This document shows, piece by piece, positions 35,318-44,897 of a stretch of DNA of 64,000 nucleotides. The notes beneath the pieces were generated by a model that saw only the letters and a list, made by a program, of their open reading frames with translations, had not been told where the DNA came from and searched no databases. Both the position numbers and the translations under genes were made by a program. Origin of the DNA: Micromonospora inositola. Lineage in GTDB: Bacteria > Actinomycetota > Actinomycetes > Mycobacteriales > Micromonosporaceae. The stretch covers positions 5,978,001 through 6,042,000 of the forward strand of contig NZ_LT607754.1 of the NCBI RefSeq assembly GCF_900090285.1, read 5' to 3'. How positions within the stretch are numbered: the first letter of the stretch is position 1; each line of letters opens with the position of its first letter.

Positions 35318-35456
35318 GGTTGTCGACCTTCCCATTGGCCTCCAACCAGCACGAGGGGTGCCGGAGCGGAGGCGGAATCTCACGTCCTGTACAGACCGCG
35401 GCGAAGTCTAATCCCTGCACCTGAGAACACCGAATGCGGCACAGATCACGTTCGGA

Positions 35457-36521
35457 TCACGGCTGATCGGGCTGTGCGGAGAAGAGATCGGGCACGGACG
35501 GGGCATCGGTGCCAAATGTACCATTCGGCGGCGTACGCCCCAGATGGCGCCAGGCGGCCTCGGTCGCGACCCGGCCCCGCGGCGTGCGCGCCAGCAGCCC
35601 CGCCCGGACCAGGAACGGCTCGCAGACCTCCTCGACGGTGTCCGGCTGCTCCCCCACCGCCACCGCGAGGGTGGAGAGCCCGACCGGGCCGCCCCGGAAC
35701 GAGTCGACCAGCGCGGTCAGCACCGCCCGGTCCAGCCGGTCCAGGCCCAGCGCGTCGACGTCGTACACGGTCAGCGCGGCCCGGGCGGTCTCCAGGGTGA
35801 CCACGCCGTCGGCCCGGACCTCGGCGAAGTCCCGCACCCGGCGCAGCAGTCGGTTGGCGATCCGCGGGGTGCCCCGGGACCGGCCGGCGATCTCGGCCGC
35901 GCCCTCCTCGGTGATCGGCACGCCGAGGATCCGCGCCGAGCGGCGCAGCAGCGTCTCCAGGTCGGCCGGGGCGTAGAAGTCGAGGTGGGCCACGAAGCCG
36001 AAGCGGTCCCGCATCGGCCCGGTGAGCAGACCGGACCGGGTGGTCGCGCCGACCAGCGTGAACGGCTCGACGTCGAGCGGGATGGCGGTGGCGCCCGGAC
36101 CCTTGCCGACCACCACGTCGACCCGGAAGTCCTCCATCGCGCTGTAGAGCAGCTCCTCCGCCGGCTTGGCGATCCGGTGGATCTCGTCGATGAAGAGCAC
36201 GTCGCCCTCGGCGAGGCTGGTCACGATGGCCGCCAGGTCGCCGGAGCGCTCGATCGCCGGGCCGCTGGTCACCCGGATGCCGGCGCCCAGCTCCGCGGCG
36301 ACGATGTTGGCCAGACTGGTCTTGCCGAGGCCAGGAGGTCCGGACAGCAGGATGTGATCCGGCGGGGAGCCGCGCCGCATCGCGCCCTGCAGCAGCAGGT
36401 CGAGCTGGTCCCGGACCCTGTCCTGCGCGATGAACTCGGAGAGGCGCTTCGGCCGGACGCTGGCCTCAGCGTCGAGTTCGGCGTCGCTGACGTACGCCGA
36501 GACCAGGTTCTCCCCCGTCAT
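35457..36521 (-). CDS. ruvB: Holliday junction ATP-dependent DNA helicase RuvB
   Basis: AAA+ motor that drives branch migration with RuvA. The 354-residue protein has Walker [10 protein letters not shown], Walker [10 protein letters not shown], sensor 1 [10 protein letters not shown], the arginine finger in GPMRDRFGF, and a C-terminal winged helix ([18 protein letters not shown]). ATG 36521 overlaps the ruvA stop (ATGA). A 15-20-residue C-terminal tail follows the winged helix, as is common in this group. Confidence 0.96.
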   Translation of the reverse strand: MTGENLVSAYVSDAELDAEASVRPKRLSEFIAQDRVRDQLDLLLQGAMRRGSPPDHILLSGPPGLGKTSLANIVAAELGAGIRVTSGPAIERSGDLAAIVTSLAEGDVLFIDEIHRIAKPAEELLYSAMEDFRVDVVVGKGPGATAIPLDVEPFTLVGATTRSGLLTGPMRDRFGFVAHLDFYAPADLETLLRRSARILGVPITEEGAAEIAGRSRGTPRIANRLLRRVRDFAEVRADGVVTLETARAALTVYDVDALGLDRLDRAVLTALVDSFRGGPVGLSTLAVAVGEQPDTVEEVCEPFLVRAGLLARTPRGRVATEAAWRHLGRTPPNGTFGTDAPSVPDLFSAQPDQP

Positions 36522-37120
36522 CGCGTGCGGCCCAGGAGGCGGATGGCCTGCTTGAGCAGGACCGGCACCGGCGGGGTCTCCCCGTCGACGGTCTCCCCGA
36601 CCGCGGCCACCGCCTGCTCGGCCTGGGCGCTGGTCCAGCCGAGCCCGACCAGCGCCTGGCGGACCTGCTCGGGCCAGGCGCCGCCGGTCACCCCGGCCGC
36701 GCCGTCGACGCCGATCGGCACCGGACCGATCCGGTCGCGCAGCTCGAGGACCAGCCGCTCGGCGCCCTTCTTGCCGATGCCCGGCACCCGGGTCAGCGCG
36801 GCGGTGTCGGCGTTGGCGATGGCCTTGCGGACCGCGTCCGGGGTGTGCACGGCGAGCACCGCCTGGGCCAGCCGCGGGCCGACCCCGCTGGCGGTCTGGA
36901 GCAGCTCGAAGAGCTGCTTGGCGTCGTCGTCGGCGAAGCCGTACAGGGTGAGCGAGTCCTCCCGGACGACCAGGCTGGTGGCCAGCCAGGCCGGCTGGCC
37001 GACCCGCAGCTCGGCGAGGGTGCCGGGGGCGCACTGCACCGCCAGGCCGATCCCGCCGACCTCCACCACCGCATGGTCGGGACCGGTCGCGGTCACCGTG
37101 CCGCGCACGCTGGCGATCAT
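36518..37120 (-). CDS. ruvA: Holliday junction DNA helicase subunit RuvA
   Basis: Tetrameric junction-binding protein that positions RuvB. The 200-residue protein has an N-terminal OB fold ([13 protein letters not shown]), paired helix-hairpin-helix motifs ([17 protein letters not shown] and [19 protein letters not shown]), an acidic linker and the C-terminal RuvB-contact domain ending [11 protein letters not shown]. Its ATG overlaps the ruvC stop by one base and its stop overlaps ruvB by four. Confidence 0.96.
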   Translation of the reverse strand: MIASVRGTVTATGPDHAVVEVGGIGLAVQCAPGTLAELRVGQPAWLATSLVVREDSLTLYGFADDDAKQLFELLQTASGVGPRLAQAVLAVHTPDAVRKAIANADTAALTRVPGIGKKGAERLVLELRDRIGPVPIGVDGAAGVTGGAWPEQVRQALVGLGWTSAQAEQAVAAVGETVDGETPPVPVLLKQAIRLLGRTR

Positions 37121-37644
37121 CACGCTCCTCCTCGTCGTGCCCGCTCGGCCGCGGCGGCCAGCTTCGATCGGGTCCCGCCCCGCCACACGTGGCAGATGGC
37201 CAGGGCCAGGGCGTCGGCGGCGTCGGCCGGCTTCGGCGGCTCGGCCAGCCGCAGCAGTCGGGTCACCATCGCCGTCATCTGCGCCTTGTCGGCCTGACCG
37301 GAGCCGGTCACCGCCGCCTTGACCTCGCTCGGGGTGTACGTCTGCACGGGCAGCCCGGCGCGCGCCCCGGCGAGCACGGCGATCCCACTGGCCTGGGCGG
37401 TGCCCATCACGGTGCGGACGTTGTGCTGGCTGAACACCCGCTCGACGGCGACCGCGTCCGGCCGATGCTCGGCCACCAGGTCGGTCAGCGAGCGGTCCAG
37501 GTGCAGCAGGCGCAGCGGCAGATCGTCGGCCGGGTCGGTGTAGACGACGTAGTAGGCGACCAGCGTGCAGGGCCGCCCCGGCACGCCCTCGACCACGCCG
37601 ACCCCGCACCGGGTCAGCCCCGGGTCGACGCCGAGCACGCGCAC
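37120..37644 (-). CDS. ruvC: Crossover junction endodeoxyribonuclease RuvC
   Basis: Resolves Holliday junctions by paired nicks. The 174-residue RNase H-fold nuclease has its acidic residues in [18 protein letters not shown] and the C-terminal [15 protein letters not shown] 37644 has GGAGG five bases ahead and gives the normal length. It is the first gene of the ruvC-ruvA-ruvB run and shares a 255-base region with the divergent 3-hydroxybutyrate dehydrogenase gene. Confidence 0.95.
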   Translation of the reverse strand: MRVLGVDPGLTRCGVGVVEGVPGRPCTLVAYYVVYTDPADDLPLRLLHLDRSLTDLVAEHRPDAVAVERVFSQHNVRTVMGTAQASGIAVLAGARAGLPVQTYTPSEVKAAVTGSGQADKAQMTAMVTRLLRLAEPPKPADAADALALAICHVWRGGTRSKLAAAAERARRGGA

Positions 37645-37899
37645 GCCGCCTCCTCCCCCAGCCGTCAGCAGTACGTGTGTTCGACACCATACTGGTCGGC
37701 CCGCGCCGGCACCCGGCGGGACACGCCGACCCCGGCCCGGCGACCGGTCGGGCGACGCCACCGCCGGCACGGACGCGGTCGCCGCCCACCCCGGCCGTCC
37801 GTCCCCGCACTGCTCCCACCGCTCCCACACAGAACGACGGTGGAGTATGTGTCGCCGCCCCATGTGCCGCCGGCCACACAGCTCGTAACTTCTTGCGCC

Positions 37900-38682
37900 A
37901 TGACGGCAGAACCCGTGGCGGTCCCCCACGTCGTACGCGTCGACCTCTCCGGTCGTAGCGCCCTGGTGACCGGTGGTGGCAGCGGCATCGGCCGGGCCTG
38001 CGCGCTGCGCCTGGCGGCGGCCGGCGCGAGCGTGCTGGTGGTCGACCGGAACGTGGAGGCGGCCAAGGCGGTGGCCGCCGAGGCGGGTGGCCGGGCCGAG
38101 GGGATCGACCTGGCCGACCCGGTCGCCGTGGATCGGCTCGAGACCGCCATCGACATCGTGGTGAACAACGCCGGCCTCCAGCACGTGGCGCCGGTCCAGG
38201 ACTTCTCCAGGGAGCGCTTCGAGTACCTGCACCGGGTGATGGTGGAGGCGCCGTTCCTGCTCATCCGGCGGGTGCTGCCGCACATGTACGCCAACGGCTG
38301 GGGTCGGATCGTCAACATCTCCTCGGTGCACGGGCTGCGCGCCTCGCCGTACAAGGCGGCGTACGTGTCGGCCAAGCACGCCCTGGAGGGGCTGTCGAAG
38401 GTGGTCGCGCTGGAGGGCGCGGCGCACGGGGTGACGGCCAACTGCATCAACCCGGCGTACGTCCGGACGGCGCTGGTGGAGAGCCAGATCGCCGACCAGG
38501 CCGCCAGCCACGGCATCGGCGAGGACGAGGTGGTCGAGAAGATCATGCTGGCCCGGGCGGCGATCAAGCGGCTGATCGAGCCCGAGGAGGTGGCGGAACT
38601 GGTGGCGTACCTGTGCTCCCCGCCGGCCGCCTTCATCACCGGCGCCTCGATCGCCCTCGACGGGGGCTGGACGGCCAACTAG
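37900..38682 (+). CDS. 3-Hydroxybutyrate dehydrogenase (short-chain dehydrogenase)
   Basis: NAD-dependent oxidation of 3-hydroxybutyrate to acetoacetate, used in polyhydroxybutyrate or ketone-body breakdown. The 260-residue SDR has [15 protein letters not shown], the catalytic Ser in ISSVHG and the Tyr-X3-Lys YVSAK; the substrate region [19 protein letters not shown] matches known enzymes of this type. No ribosome site is seen; TAACTT ends nine bases before ATG 37900, so it is probably leaderless. Its stop overlaps a GTG of the GAF/PucR regulator gene. Confidence 0.87.
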   Translation: MTAEPVAVPHVVRVDLSGRSALVTGGGSGIGRACALRLAAAGASVLVVDRNVEAAKAVAAEAGGRAEGIDLADPVAVDRLETAIDIVVNNAGLQHVAPVQDFSRERFEYLHRVMVEAPFLLIRRVLPHMYANGWGRIVNISSVHGLRASPYKAAYVSAKHALEGLSKVVALEGAAHGVTANCINPAYVRTALVESQIADQAASHGIGEDEVVEKIMLARAAIKRLIEPEEVAELVAYLCSPPAAFITGASIALDGGWTAN

Positions 38683-38705
38683 TGGCCTCGCGCACAATGT
38701 CGCTC

Positions 38706-40616
38706 ATGTCGTCACCGGTCGAGTTCCTGGAGCTGCTGGCCCGGGAGGCCGCCGCGGTCGAGTTCGAGGGGCCGCTGGTGGCCGCCCGGGCCGCCGGCCT
38801 GCCGGCCGAGCGGCTCGCCGAGCTGGAGCAGGCGAAGGTGGTGGCGCTGCGCGTCCGCGCGCTGCTGGAACGCCGGCGCCGCCGGGAGATCGAGCTCTCC
38901 GGCCTGTACGACACGGCGAGCGACCTGGCCGGGCTGCGCGACCTGGACGACGTGCTGCGCGCGATCGTGCACCGGGCGCGGATCCTGCTCGGCACCGACG
39001 TGGCCTACATGACGCTCAACGACGACGAGCGCGGCGACACGTACATGCGGGTCACCGACGGCTCGATCTCGGCGCGCTTCCAGCGGCTGCGGCTGGAGAT
39101 GGGCGACGGCCTGGGCGGCCTGGTGGCGCAGACCGGCACCCCGTACGTCACCTCCAACTACCAGGAGGACGAGCGGTTCAAGCACACCGGGGAGATCGAC
39201 GGCGGGGTCGGCGAGGAGGGCCTGGTCGCCATCCTCGGCGTGCCGCTGCGGCTCGGCTCCAGCGTGATCGGCGTGCTGTACGCGGCCAACCGGTCGGCCC
39301 GGCCGTTCGCCCGGGAGGAGGTGTCGCTGCTGGTGTCGCTCGCGGCGCACGCGGCGGTGGCGATCGACACCGCCCGGCTGCTCGCGGAGACCCGCTCGGC
39401 GCTGGCGGAGCTGTCCGGGGCGAACGGCACCATCCGGGCGCACAGCAGCTCGGTGGAGCGGGCGGCCGCGGCCCACGACCGGATGACCGCGCTGGTGCTG
39501 CGCGGCGGCGGGGTGGAGGACGTGGCGGCCGCGGTGACGGACGTGCTGGGCGGGGCCCTGCTGGCGCTGGACGCCGAGGGACGCCAGCTCGCCCGGGTCG
39601 GGGAGATCGACGAGCCGGACCGGGCGGACATGGTGGAGGCGGTGGCCGCGTCGCGTACCGAGGGACGCAGCGTGCGCCGGGGGCCGCTCTGGTACGCCGC
39701 GGTGGTGGCGGGCGCGGAGAACCTGGGCGCGCTGGTGCTGCGCCCGGACGGCGAGCTGGTCGACGCGGACCAGCGGATCCTGGAGCGCGCCGCGCTGGTC
39801 ACCGCGCTGTTGCTGCTGTTCCGCCGGACCGTCGCCGAGGCGGAGGGGCGGGTCCGGGGCGAGCTGCTCGACGACCTGATCGCCCGGCCGCTGCGCGACG
39901 CCGACGCGCTGCGCAGCCGGGCCCGCCGCCTCGGGGTGGACCTGGACGCCCCGCACGTGCTGGTGGCGGTCGGCGACGACGCGATCGCCGCGACCGGCTC
40001 GGCCCGGCAGCGGGTGCTCTCCTGGGCCACCACGTACGCCTCGACCCGCAGTGGGCTGGCGGCGGCGCGCGACGGTCGGGTGGTGCTGATGCTGCCCGGG
40101 CGGGACGCCGGCGGCAGCGCCCGGGCGGTGGCCCGGGACCTGTCCCGGGTGACCGGCCGCCCGGTGACCGCCGGCGCCAGCGGCCCGTCGGCCGGTCCGG
40201 CGTCGCTGGCCACCACCTTCGCCGAGGCGGAGCGCTGCCTCACCGCGCTGGGCGCGCTGGGCCGCTCCGGGCAGGGCGCGAGCACGGCCGAGCTGGGCTT
40301 CGTCGGGCTGCTGCTCGGCGCGGTCGGCGACTCCGGCGACCGGGACGTGGCCCGGTTCCTCACCACCACGGTGGGGCCGGTGGTCGACTACGACGCCCGG
40401 CGGGGCACCGCGCTGGTGAAGACCCTCGAGGCGTACTTCGGGGTGGGCGGCAGCCTGGCCCGCGCGGCGGAACTGCTGCACGTGCACGTCAACACGGTGA
40501 CCCAGCGGTTGGAGCGGGTGGGGCAGCTGCTCGGCGCGGACTGGCAGAAGCCGGAGCGGGCGCTGGAGGTGCAGCTGGCGCTGCGCCTGCACCGCCTGCG
40601 TACGCCCACCGGTTGA
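38706..40616 (+). CDS. GAF and PucR-type helix-turn-helix regulator
   Basis: A 636-residue regulator. A GAF sensor domain spans about residues 65-215, a second sensory region follows, and the C-terminal PucR helix-turn-helix is LARAAELLHVHVNTVTQRLE, typical of activators of catabolic genes. The start is not certain: ATG 38706 (MSSPVEFLELL) is used, ATG 38697 is also possible, and GTG 38682 would overlap the preceding stop by one base. It directly follows the 3-hydroxybutyrate dehydrogenase gene and is likely cotranscribed and its regulator. Confidence 0.85.
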   Translation: MSSPVEFLELLAREAAAVEFEGPLVAARAAGLPAERLAELEQAKVVALRVRALLERRRRREIELSGLYDTASDLAGLRDLDDVLRAIVHRARILLGTDVAYMTLNDDERGDTYMRVTDGSISARFQRLRLEMGDGLGGLVAQTGTPYVTSNYQEDERFKHTGEIDGGVGEEGLVAILGVPLRLGSSVIGVLYAANRSARPFAREEVSLLVSLAAHAAVAIDTARLLAETRSALAELSGANGTIRAHSSSVERAAAAHDRMTALVLRGGGVEDVAAAVTDVLGGALLALDAEGRQLARVGEIDEPDRADMVEAVAASRTEGRSVRRGPLWYAAVVAGAENLGALVLRPDGELVDADQRILERAALVTALLLLFRRTVAEAEGRVRGELLDDLIARPLRDADALRSRARRLGVDLDAPHVLVAVGDDAIAATGSARQRVLSWATTYASTRSGLAAARDGRVVLMLPGRDAGGSARAVARDLSRVTGRPVTAGASGPSAGPASLATTFAEAERCLTALGALGRSGQGASTAELGFVGLLLGAVGDSGDRDVARFLTTTVGPVVDYDARRGTALVKTLEAYFGVGGSLARAAELLHVHVNTVTQRLERVGQLLGADWQKPERALEVQLALRLHRLRTPTG

Positions 40617-40664
40617 CCCCGGCCCGCGGCGACCGGGACCCGAACCGCGTCGCAGGCCGGACCG

Positions 40665-40689
40665 GCCGCCAGGTCGCCGACCTGGCGGC
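40665..40689. terminator. Hairpin between the convergent PucR-type and TetR genes
   Basis: Exact 11-base arms at 40665-40675 and 40679-40689 around a three-base loop, 48 bases after the PucR-type gene and between converging genes. Confidence 0.6.
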
Positions 40690-40776
40690 GTCCGGATCCT
40701 TCCGACACCCCCACATCGGCGACCTGGAGCGGAGCCTGAGCCGCGACCGGCCGGCCGGCCGGCGGAGTGGCGGGGT

Positions 40777-41385
40777 TCAGCGGGCGCGGATGCCGTCGAG
40801 GACGGCATCGACGATCCGATCGGGCAGAATGCGGTCGTCGAGCTCGGGGTGCCAGCGCAGCACCCGCTGGATCAGCATCGGCCCGGTGAGCAGCGCCATC
40901 GTGAGCTCGATGTCGAGGTCGGCCTGCAATTCGCCGCTGGCGACGCCCCGACGCAGGACCTCGCGCATCAGCTTCCGCCGGGGCTCGATGATGTTCTGGT
41001 AGAGCTGGAACTGGTCCGGGCTGCGGTTCACCTCGGGCACCAGGCAGGGCATGATCTTGGCGGCCCGGGGGTCGATGTTGTGCCCGACCGCGCCGACCAG
41101 CAGCACCAGGTCGTCCCGGACGGAGTGGCCGGCGGGCTGCGGCAGGATGCCCTTGAGCCGGCGCAGCGCGTCGACCAGCAGGGCGTCCTTGCCGGACCAG
41201 CGGCGGTAGATGGTGGCCTTGCCGACGCCGGCGCGGGCGGCGATCGCCTCGATGGAGAGCGTCTCGATGCTGCTGCCCTCGGCGAGCAGGTCGAGGGTCG
41301 CCTCGATGATGGCTTCGTCCGCGCGGAGGCTCCGCGGTCGCCCGGGCGACCGCGGAGCATCGGCGGTGGAAGTCATGTCAGACAT
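40777..41385 (-). CDS. TetR/AcrR family regulator
   Basis: A 202-residue repressor. The N-terminal helix-turn-helix IAARAGVGKATIYRRWSGKD lies at about residues 48-67; the C-terminal ligand domain has the form common to exporter regulators. ATG 41385 is 11 bases after the MFS stop; a TAGGTT box eight bases before it could also give a separate leaderless transcript. A second ATG three codons on is possible. It probably controls the upstream exporter through the CGATACG repeats. Confidence 0.9.
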   Translation of the reverse strand: MSDMTSTADAPRSPGRPRSLRADEAIIEATLDLLAEGSSIETLSIEAIAARAGVGKATIYRRWSGKDALLVDALRRLKGILPQPAGHSVRDDLVLLVGAVGHNIDPRAAKIMPCLVPEVNRSPDQFQLYQNIIEPRRKLMREVLRRGVASGELQADLDIELTMALLTGPMLIQRVLRWHPELDDRILPDRIVDAVLDGIRAR

Positions 41386-41396
41386 TGTCGCCCAAC

Positions 41397-42965
41397 CTAG
41401 GCGGTCCCGGCCAACTCCGGCTCGACGGCCGGTCGAGCCTCGGTCGGGCCGGCCGCCGGGCGACCCGGCATCCAGCGCAGCGCGATCAGGATGCCGAGCG
41501 CGGCCACCACCGCGGAGAGCCCGGCCGCCCAGTGCATCGCCGCGACGAACGAGTCGTTGGCCGCCGCGATCAGCTTGGGCGCCGCCGGCCCGAGCTGGGC
41601 TGCCGCCGCGTACGCGCCGGAGATGGACTCGTCGGCGGCATCCCGGGCCGGGGCGGGCAGGCCGGCGAGCGCCGAGGCGATGTCCTCCCGGTAGACCGCG
41701 GAGAGCACCGAGCCGAGCACCGCGACCCCCAGCGCGCCGGCGACCTGCCGGACGGTGTTGCTGACCGCCGAGCCGACGCCGGCCTTCTCCCGAGGCAGCG
41801 CCGACATGATCGATTCGGTCGCCGGCGGCATGATGTTCGCCATGCCGGTGCCCTGGACGAAGGTCAGGACCAGGACCACCCAGATCGGCGTGACCTCGTC
41901 GACGAAGACGAACGCGCCGAGCGCCACCGCGGTCAGCACGAGGCCGACCACCGCGACCGCCCGACCGCCGAAGCGGCGGACCATCGCCGCGCTGCGCGGC
42001 GCGAAGAACAGCTGCGCGGCGGCGAAGGGCAGGAAGAGCAGACCGGTCTCCAGGGGGCTGTAGCCCCGCACCAGCTGCAGGTAGAACGCGTTGAAGAACA
42101 TCACGCCCATGGCGGCGAAGAAGACCAGCCCGACCAGCGCCACCGGGGCGGCGAAGCGGGGCACCCGGAACAGCCGGACGTCCAGGGACGGGTGGTCGCT
42201 GCGCAGCTCGTGGGAGATGAACCAGCCCAGCACGGCCAGGCCGCCGACGATCGACGCCCAGACCAGCGGCCGGTCGAAGCCGTGCTCGCCGCCGTCGATG
42301 ATGCCGTAGGTGAGCGCGACCAGGCCGACCACCGAGAGCAGCACGCCGAGCAGGTCGACGCGGCCCGGGTTGGGGTCACGGGACTCGGGCACCAGGACGG
42401 CGACCAGCACCACGCCGATCGCCACCACCGGCACGTTGATCAGGAAGACCGAGCCCCACCAGTAGTGCTCGAGCAGGGCGCCGCCGAGGATCGGGCCGAT
42501 CGCCACGGCGAGGCCGACCGCGCCGGCCCAGATGCCGATCGCCCGGCCACGCTCGCGCGGGTCGAAGACGTTGGAGATGATCGAGAGGGTGACCGGCATG
42601 ATGGCCGCGCCGCCGACCCCCATCAGGGCGCGGGCGCCGATCAGCTGCGCCGGGCTCTGCGCGTACGCCGACAGCAGTGAGGCGAGGCCGAAGATGACCA
42701 GGCCGATCACGAGGAAGCGCCTGCGGCCGGCGCGGTCGCCGAGCACCCCGAAGGTGAAGAGCAGGCCGGCGAAGACCAGGGTGTAGGAGTTGATCGACCA
42801 TTCGAGCTCGCCCTGGCTGGCCCCGAGGCCGTGCACCGGGTCGGCGAGGGTGCGCAGCGCGACGTTGAGGATGGTGTTGTCGAGGACGACCACGAGGAGG
42901 CTGATCACCAGCACCCCCAGGATCGCCCACCTCCTCGGATGTCCGGTGTTCTCGTGCGGTTCCAT
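41397..42965 (-). CDS. MFS drug exporter, DHA2 (14-helix, EmrB/QacA) family
   Basis: A 522-residue proton-driven multidrug exporter with about 14 membrane helices. The DHA2 pattern is visible: [18 protein letters not shown] in helix 1, [34 protein letters not shown], and motif C-like [19 protein letters not shown]. The ATG at 42965 has a GGGGGAG ribosome site. It forms an operon with the TetR gene, and the repeats before it are the likely operator. Confidence 0.93.
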   Translation of the reverse strand: MEPHENTGHPRRWAILGVLVISLLVVVLDNTILNVALRTLADPVHGLGASQGELEWSINSYTLVFAGLLFTFGVLGDRAGRRRFLVIGLVIFGLASLLSAYAQSPAQLIGARALMGVGGAAIMPVTLSIISNVFDPRERGRAIGIWAGAVGLAVAIGPILGGALLEHYWWGSVFLINVPVVAIGVVLVAVLVPESRDPNPGRVDLLGVLLSVVGLVALTYGIIDGGEHGFDRPLVWASIVGGLAVLGWFISHELRSDHPSLDVRLFRVPRFAAPVALVGLVFFAAMGVMFFNAFYLQLVRGYSPLETGLLFLPFAAAQLFFAPRSAAMVRRFGGRAVAVVGLVLTAVALGAFVFVDEVTPIWVVLVLTFVQGTGMANIMPPATESIMSALPREKAGVGSAVSNTVRQVAGALGVAVLGSVLSAVYREDIASALAGLPAPARDAADESISGAYAAAAQLGPAAPKLIAAANDSFVAAMHWAAGLSAVVAALGILIALRWMPGRPAAGPTEARPAVEPELAGTA

Positions 42966-43002
42966 GTCCGGTTCTCCCCCCGGCTTCCCCCGCGTCGAAA
43001 TA

Positions 43003-43073
43003 CGATACGGGGCAGACTCGTAACGCTGCCGAGCGTAGGTGAGGGAGTTTCGATACGGAACCGGATCGTATCG
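43003..43073. promoter_or_regulatory. CGATACG repeats before the DHA2 exporter
   Basis: CGATACG occurs at 43003-43009 and 43051-43057, and its complement CGTATCG at 43067-43073, so the last two form an inverted repeat with a nine-base spacer. The stretch is AT-rich for this genome and lies 38-108 bases upstream of the exporter start. It is a plausible site for the TetR repressor encoded downstream of the exporter. Confidence 0.6.
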
Positions 43074-43086
43074 TTTGTGTCCCAGC

Positions 43087-44148
43087 TCACCCCGGCGGGC
43101 CGGCCGCCAGCGCCAGCCGCAGCAGTGCGTCCCGCGCCGGCAGCAGGCGCCGGGTCTGCGACAACCGCCCCGCCCACCGGGCCGTCGCCGCGATCCGCCG
43201 GGTGGGCCCGCGGCGCCGGCGGTCGTACGCCCGGAGCGCGGCCGGCACGTCGTCCGTGGTGCGCAGGCACTCGGCCAGCGCCACCGCGTCGATCAGCGCC
43301 TGGCAGGCGCCCTGACCCAGGTCGGGGGTCATCGCGTGGGCGGCGTCGCCGAGCAGCGCCACCCGCCCGGCCACGTACGAGGGCAGCGGCGTCAGGTCGC
43401 GTACCTCGTGCCGGAGGACGCCGTCCGCGGTGAGCGCGGCCAGCAGCCGCGGGATCGGCTCGTGCCAGTCGCCGAAGAGCCGGCGCAACTCGGCCCGGTC
43501 GTCGGCGGGCGGCGGGTGCCCCTCGGGGAGGGCGACAGCCGCGTACCAGTTGGTCCGGCCCGGCCCCTCCGGGGTGAGGCCGAACTTGCGCCCACGCCCC
43601 CAGGTCTCGCCGCCGGTCGCCACCTCGACGTCGGCCACCCCGCGCCAGGCCACCGTCCCGGCGTACCGCAGCGGGTGCCGGTCGCCGTACAGCCCGGCCC
43701 GGACCACGCTGCCGATCCCGTCGGCCCCTACCACCAGGTCGTACGCCTCGACGAGGGCGGCCGGGTCGTAGACCGGCGCGCCGAACCGGACGATCCCCGG
43801 CGGCAGCGCCCCGGCGAGGACGGCGAGCAGCACCGGGCGGGTCACCAGGTGCACGGGCTCGCCGTGCCGGCGTTCCAGCCGCCCGACGTCGATGGTGGCG
43901 ATCCGGGAGCCGTCCGGGCGGCGGATCACCCCGTCGCTCTGCCGGCGCCCCCGCCGCCGCACCTGCTCCCCCACGCCGAGAGCGTCGAGGGCCCGCAGCG
44001 CCGCCGGCCAGATGCCCAGCCCGGTGCCGGTCTCCGGCAGGCCGGCGGCCCGCTCGAGGACGGTCACCTCCCAGCCGGCCGAGTGCAGGCCGATCGCCGT
44101 CGCCAGCCCGCCGATCCCGCCACCCACCACCGCCGCGCGCATCCTCAT
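43087..44148 (-). CDS. FAD-dependent aromatic monooxygenase
   Basis: A 353-residue class A flavoprotein hydroxylase. The Rossmann motif is [15 protein letters not shown], the DG motif [11 protein letters not shown], and the GD motif [21 protein letters not shown]. The substrate is unknown but probably a phenolic or antibiotic-like compound. ATG 44148 has TAGGGT six bases ahead and no ribosome site (leaderless). It is divergent from a TetR gene with which it shares a 54-base double-operator promoter. Confidence 0.9.
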   Translation of the reverse strand: MRMRAAVVGGGIGGLATAIGLHSAGWEVTVLERAAGLPETGTGLGIWPAALRALDALGVGEQVRRRGRRQSDGVIRRPDGSRIATIDVGRLERRHGEPVHLVTRPVLLAVLAGALPPGIVRFGAPVYDPAALVEAYDLVVGADGIGSVVRAGLYGDRHPLRYAGTVAWRGVADVEVATGGETWGRGRKFGLTPEGPGRTNWYAAVALPEGHPPPADDRAELRRLFGDWHEPIPRLLAALTADGVLRHEVRDLTPLPSYVAGRVALLGDAAHAMTPDLGQGACQALIDAVALAECLRTTDDVPAALRAYDRRRRGPTRRIAATARWAGRLSQTRRLLPARDALLRLALAAGPPG

Positions 44149-44159
44149 GCCCGCACCCT

Positions 44160-44195
44160 ACTACAGCTGTAGTCCGCGTGACTACGCCTGTAGTC
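44160..44195. promoter_or_regulatory. Twin TetR operators in a 54-base bidirectional leaderless promoter
   Basis: Two inverted repeats of the same form, ACTAC-N4-GTAGT, lie at 44160-44173 (an exact 14-base palindrome) and 44181-44194, starting 21 bases apart, i.e. two helical turns. The minus-strand -10 box TAGGGT (44155-44160) and the plus-strand box TAGTCT (44191-44196) touch or overlap the outer arms, each six bases before its start codon. Binding here should repress both genes. Confidence 0.8.
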
Positions 44196-44202
44196 TTGCA
44201 GG

Positions 44203-44760
44203 GTGACCGAACGGCGACAGCAGCTCCTCGACGCGGCGATCCGGGTGCTCGGCACCCGGGGACTGCGCCAGCTCACCCACCGGGCGGTGGACGCCGAGGC
44301 CGGGCTGCCGGAGGGCTCCACGTCCAACCAGTTCCGCACCCGTGGCGCGCTGGTCGCGGGCGTCTTCGGCCGCCTCGTGGAGGTCGAGACGGCGGCCTGG
44401 GACCGGCTCGCCGGGCAGCTCCCGCCGGGCGACGTGGACGCGTTCGTCGCGGTGCTCGGCGGGCTGATCCGGCAGCCCACCACCGAGGGGCGGGCGGTCG
44501 TGCTGGCCCGGCACGCGCTCTTCATCGAGGCGGCCGTCCACCCCGAGCTGCGCCGGGAGATCGGCGCCGGGCGGGAGCGGCTGGCCGAGTGGGGCGTGCC
44601 GCTGGTCGCCGGGCTCGGCTCCGCCGATCCGCCGGCCCACTTCCGGATGCTGCTCAGCCTCATCGACGGGCTGTTCAGCAACCAGCTCGCCTACCCGGAG
44701 GACGACTTCGACCCGGAAGCGGCGATCGCCGCGCTGCTCCGCGGCCTGCTGCCGCGCTGA
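44203..44760 (+). CDS. TetR family regulator
   Basis: A 185-residue repressor beginning with GTG 44203. The helix-turn-helix THRAVDAEAGLPEGSTSNQF is at about residues 26-45, with the unusual turn GSTSNQF found in a subset of TetR proteins; the C-terminal domain is short. There is no ribosome site: TAGTCT is six bases before the GTG. Divergent placement and twin operators indicate that it controls itself and the FAD monooxygenase. Confidence 0.9.
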   Translation: MTERRQQLLDAAIRVLGTRGLRQLTHRAVDAEAGLPEGSTSNQFRTRGALVAGVFGRLVEVETAAWDRLAGQLPPGDVDAFVAVLGGLIRQPTTEGRAVVLARHALFIEAAVHPELRREIGAGRERLAEWGVPLVAGLGSADPPAHFRMLLSLIDGLFSNQLAYPEDDFDPEAAIAALLRGLLPR

Positions 44761-44897
44761 TCGGCGGCGACCCTCGACCGCCCGCCGGTGCCACCCCCGC
44801 CGCATAGGATCTGTCAACACCAGACGTACCCCCGGGTAGACGTGCGCTACCAGGGGGTTCGTCGGGGCGGCGGTGTCCGGATGCGCCGGCGGACGAG

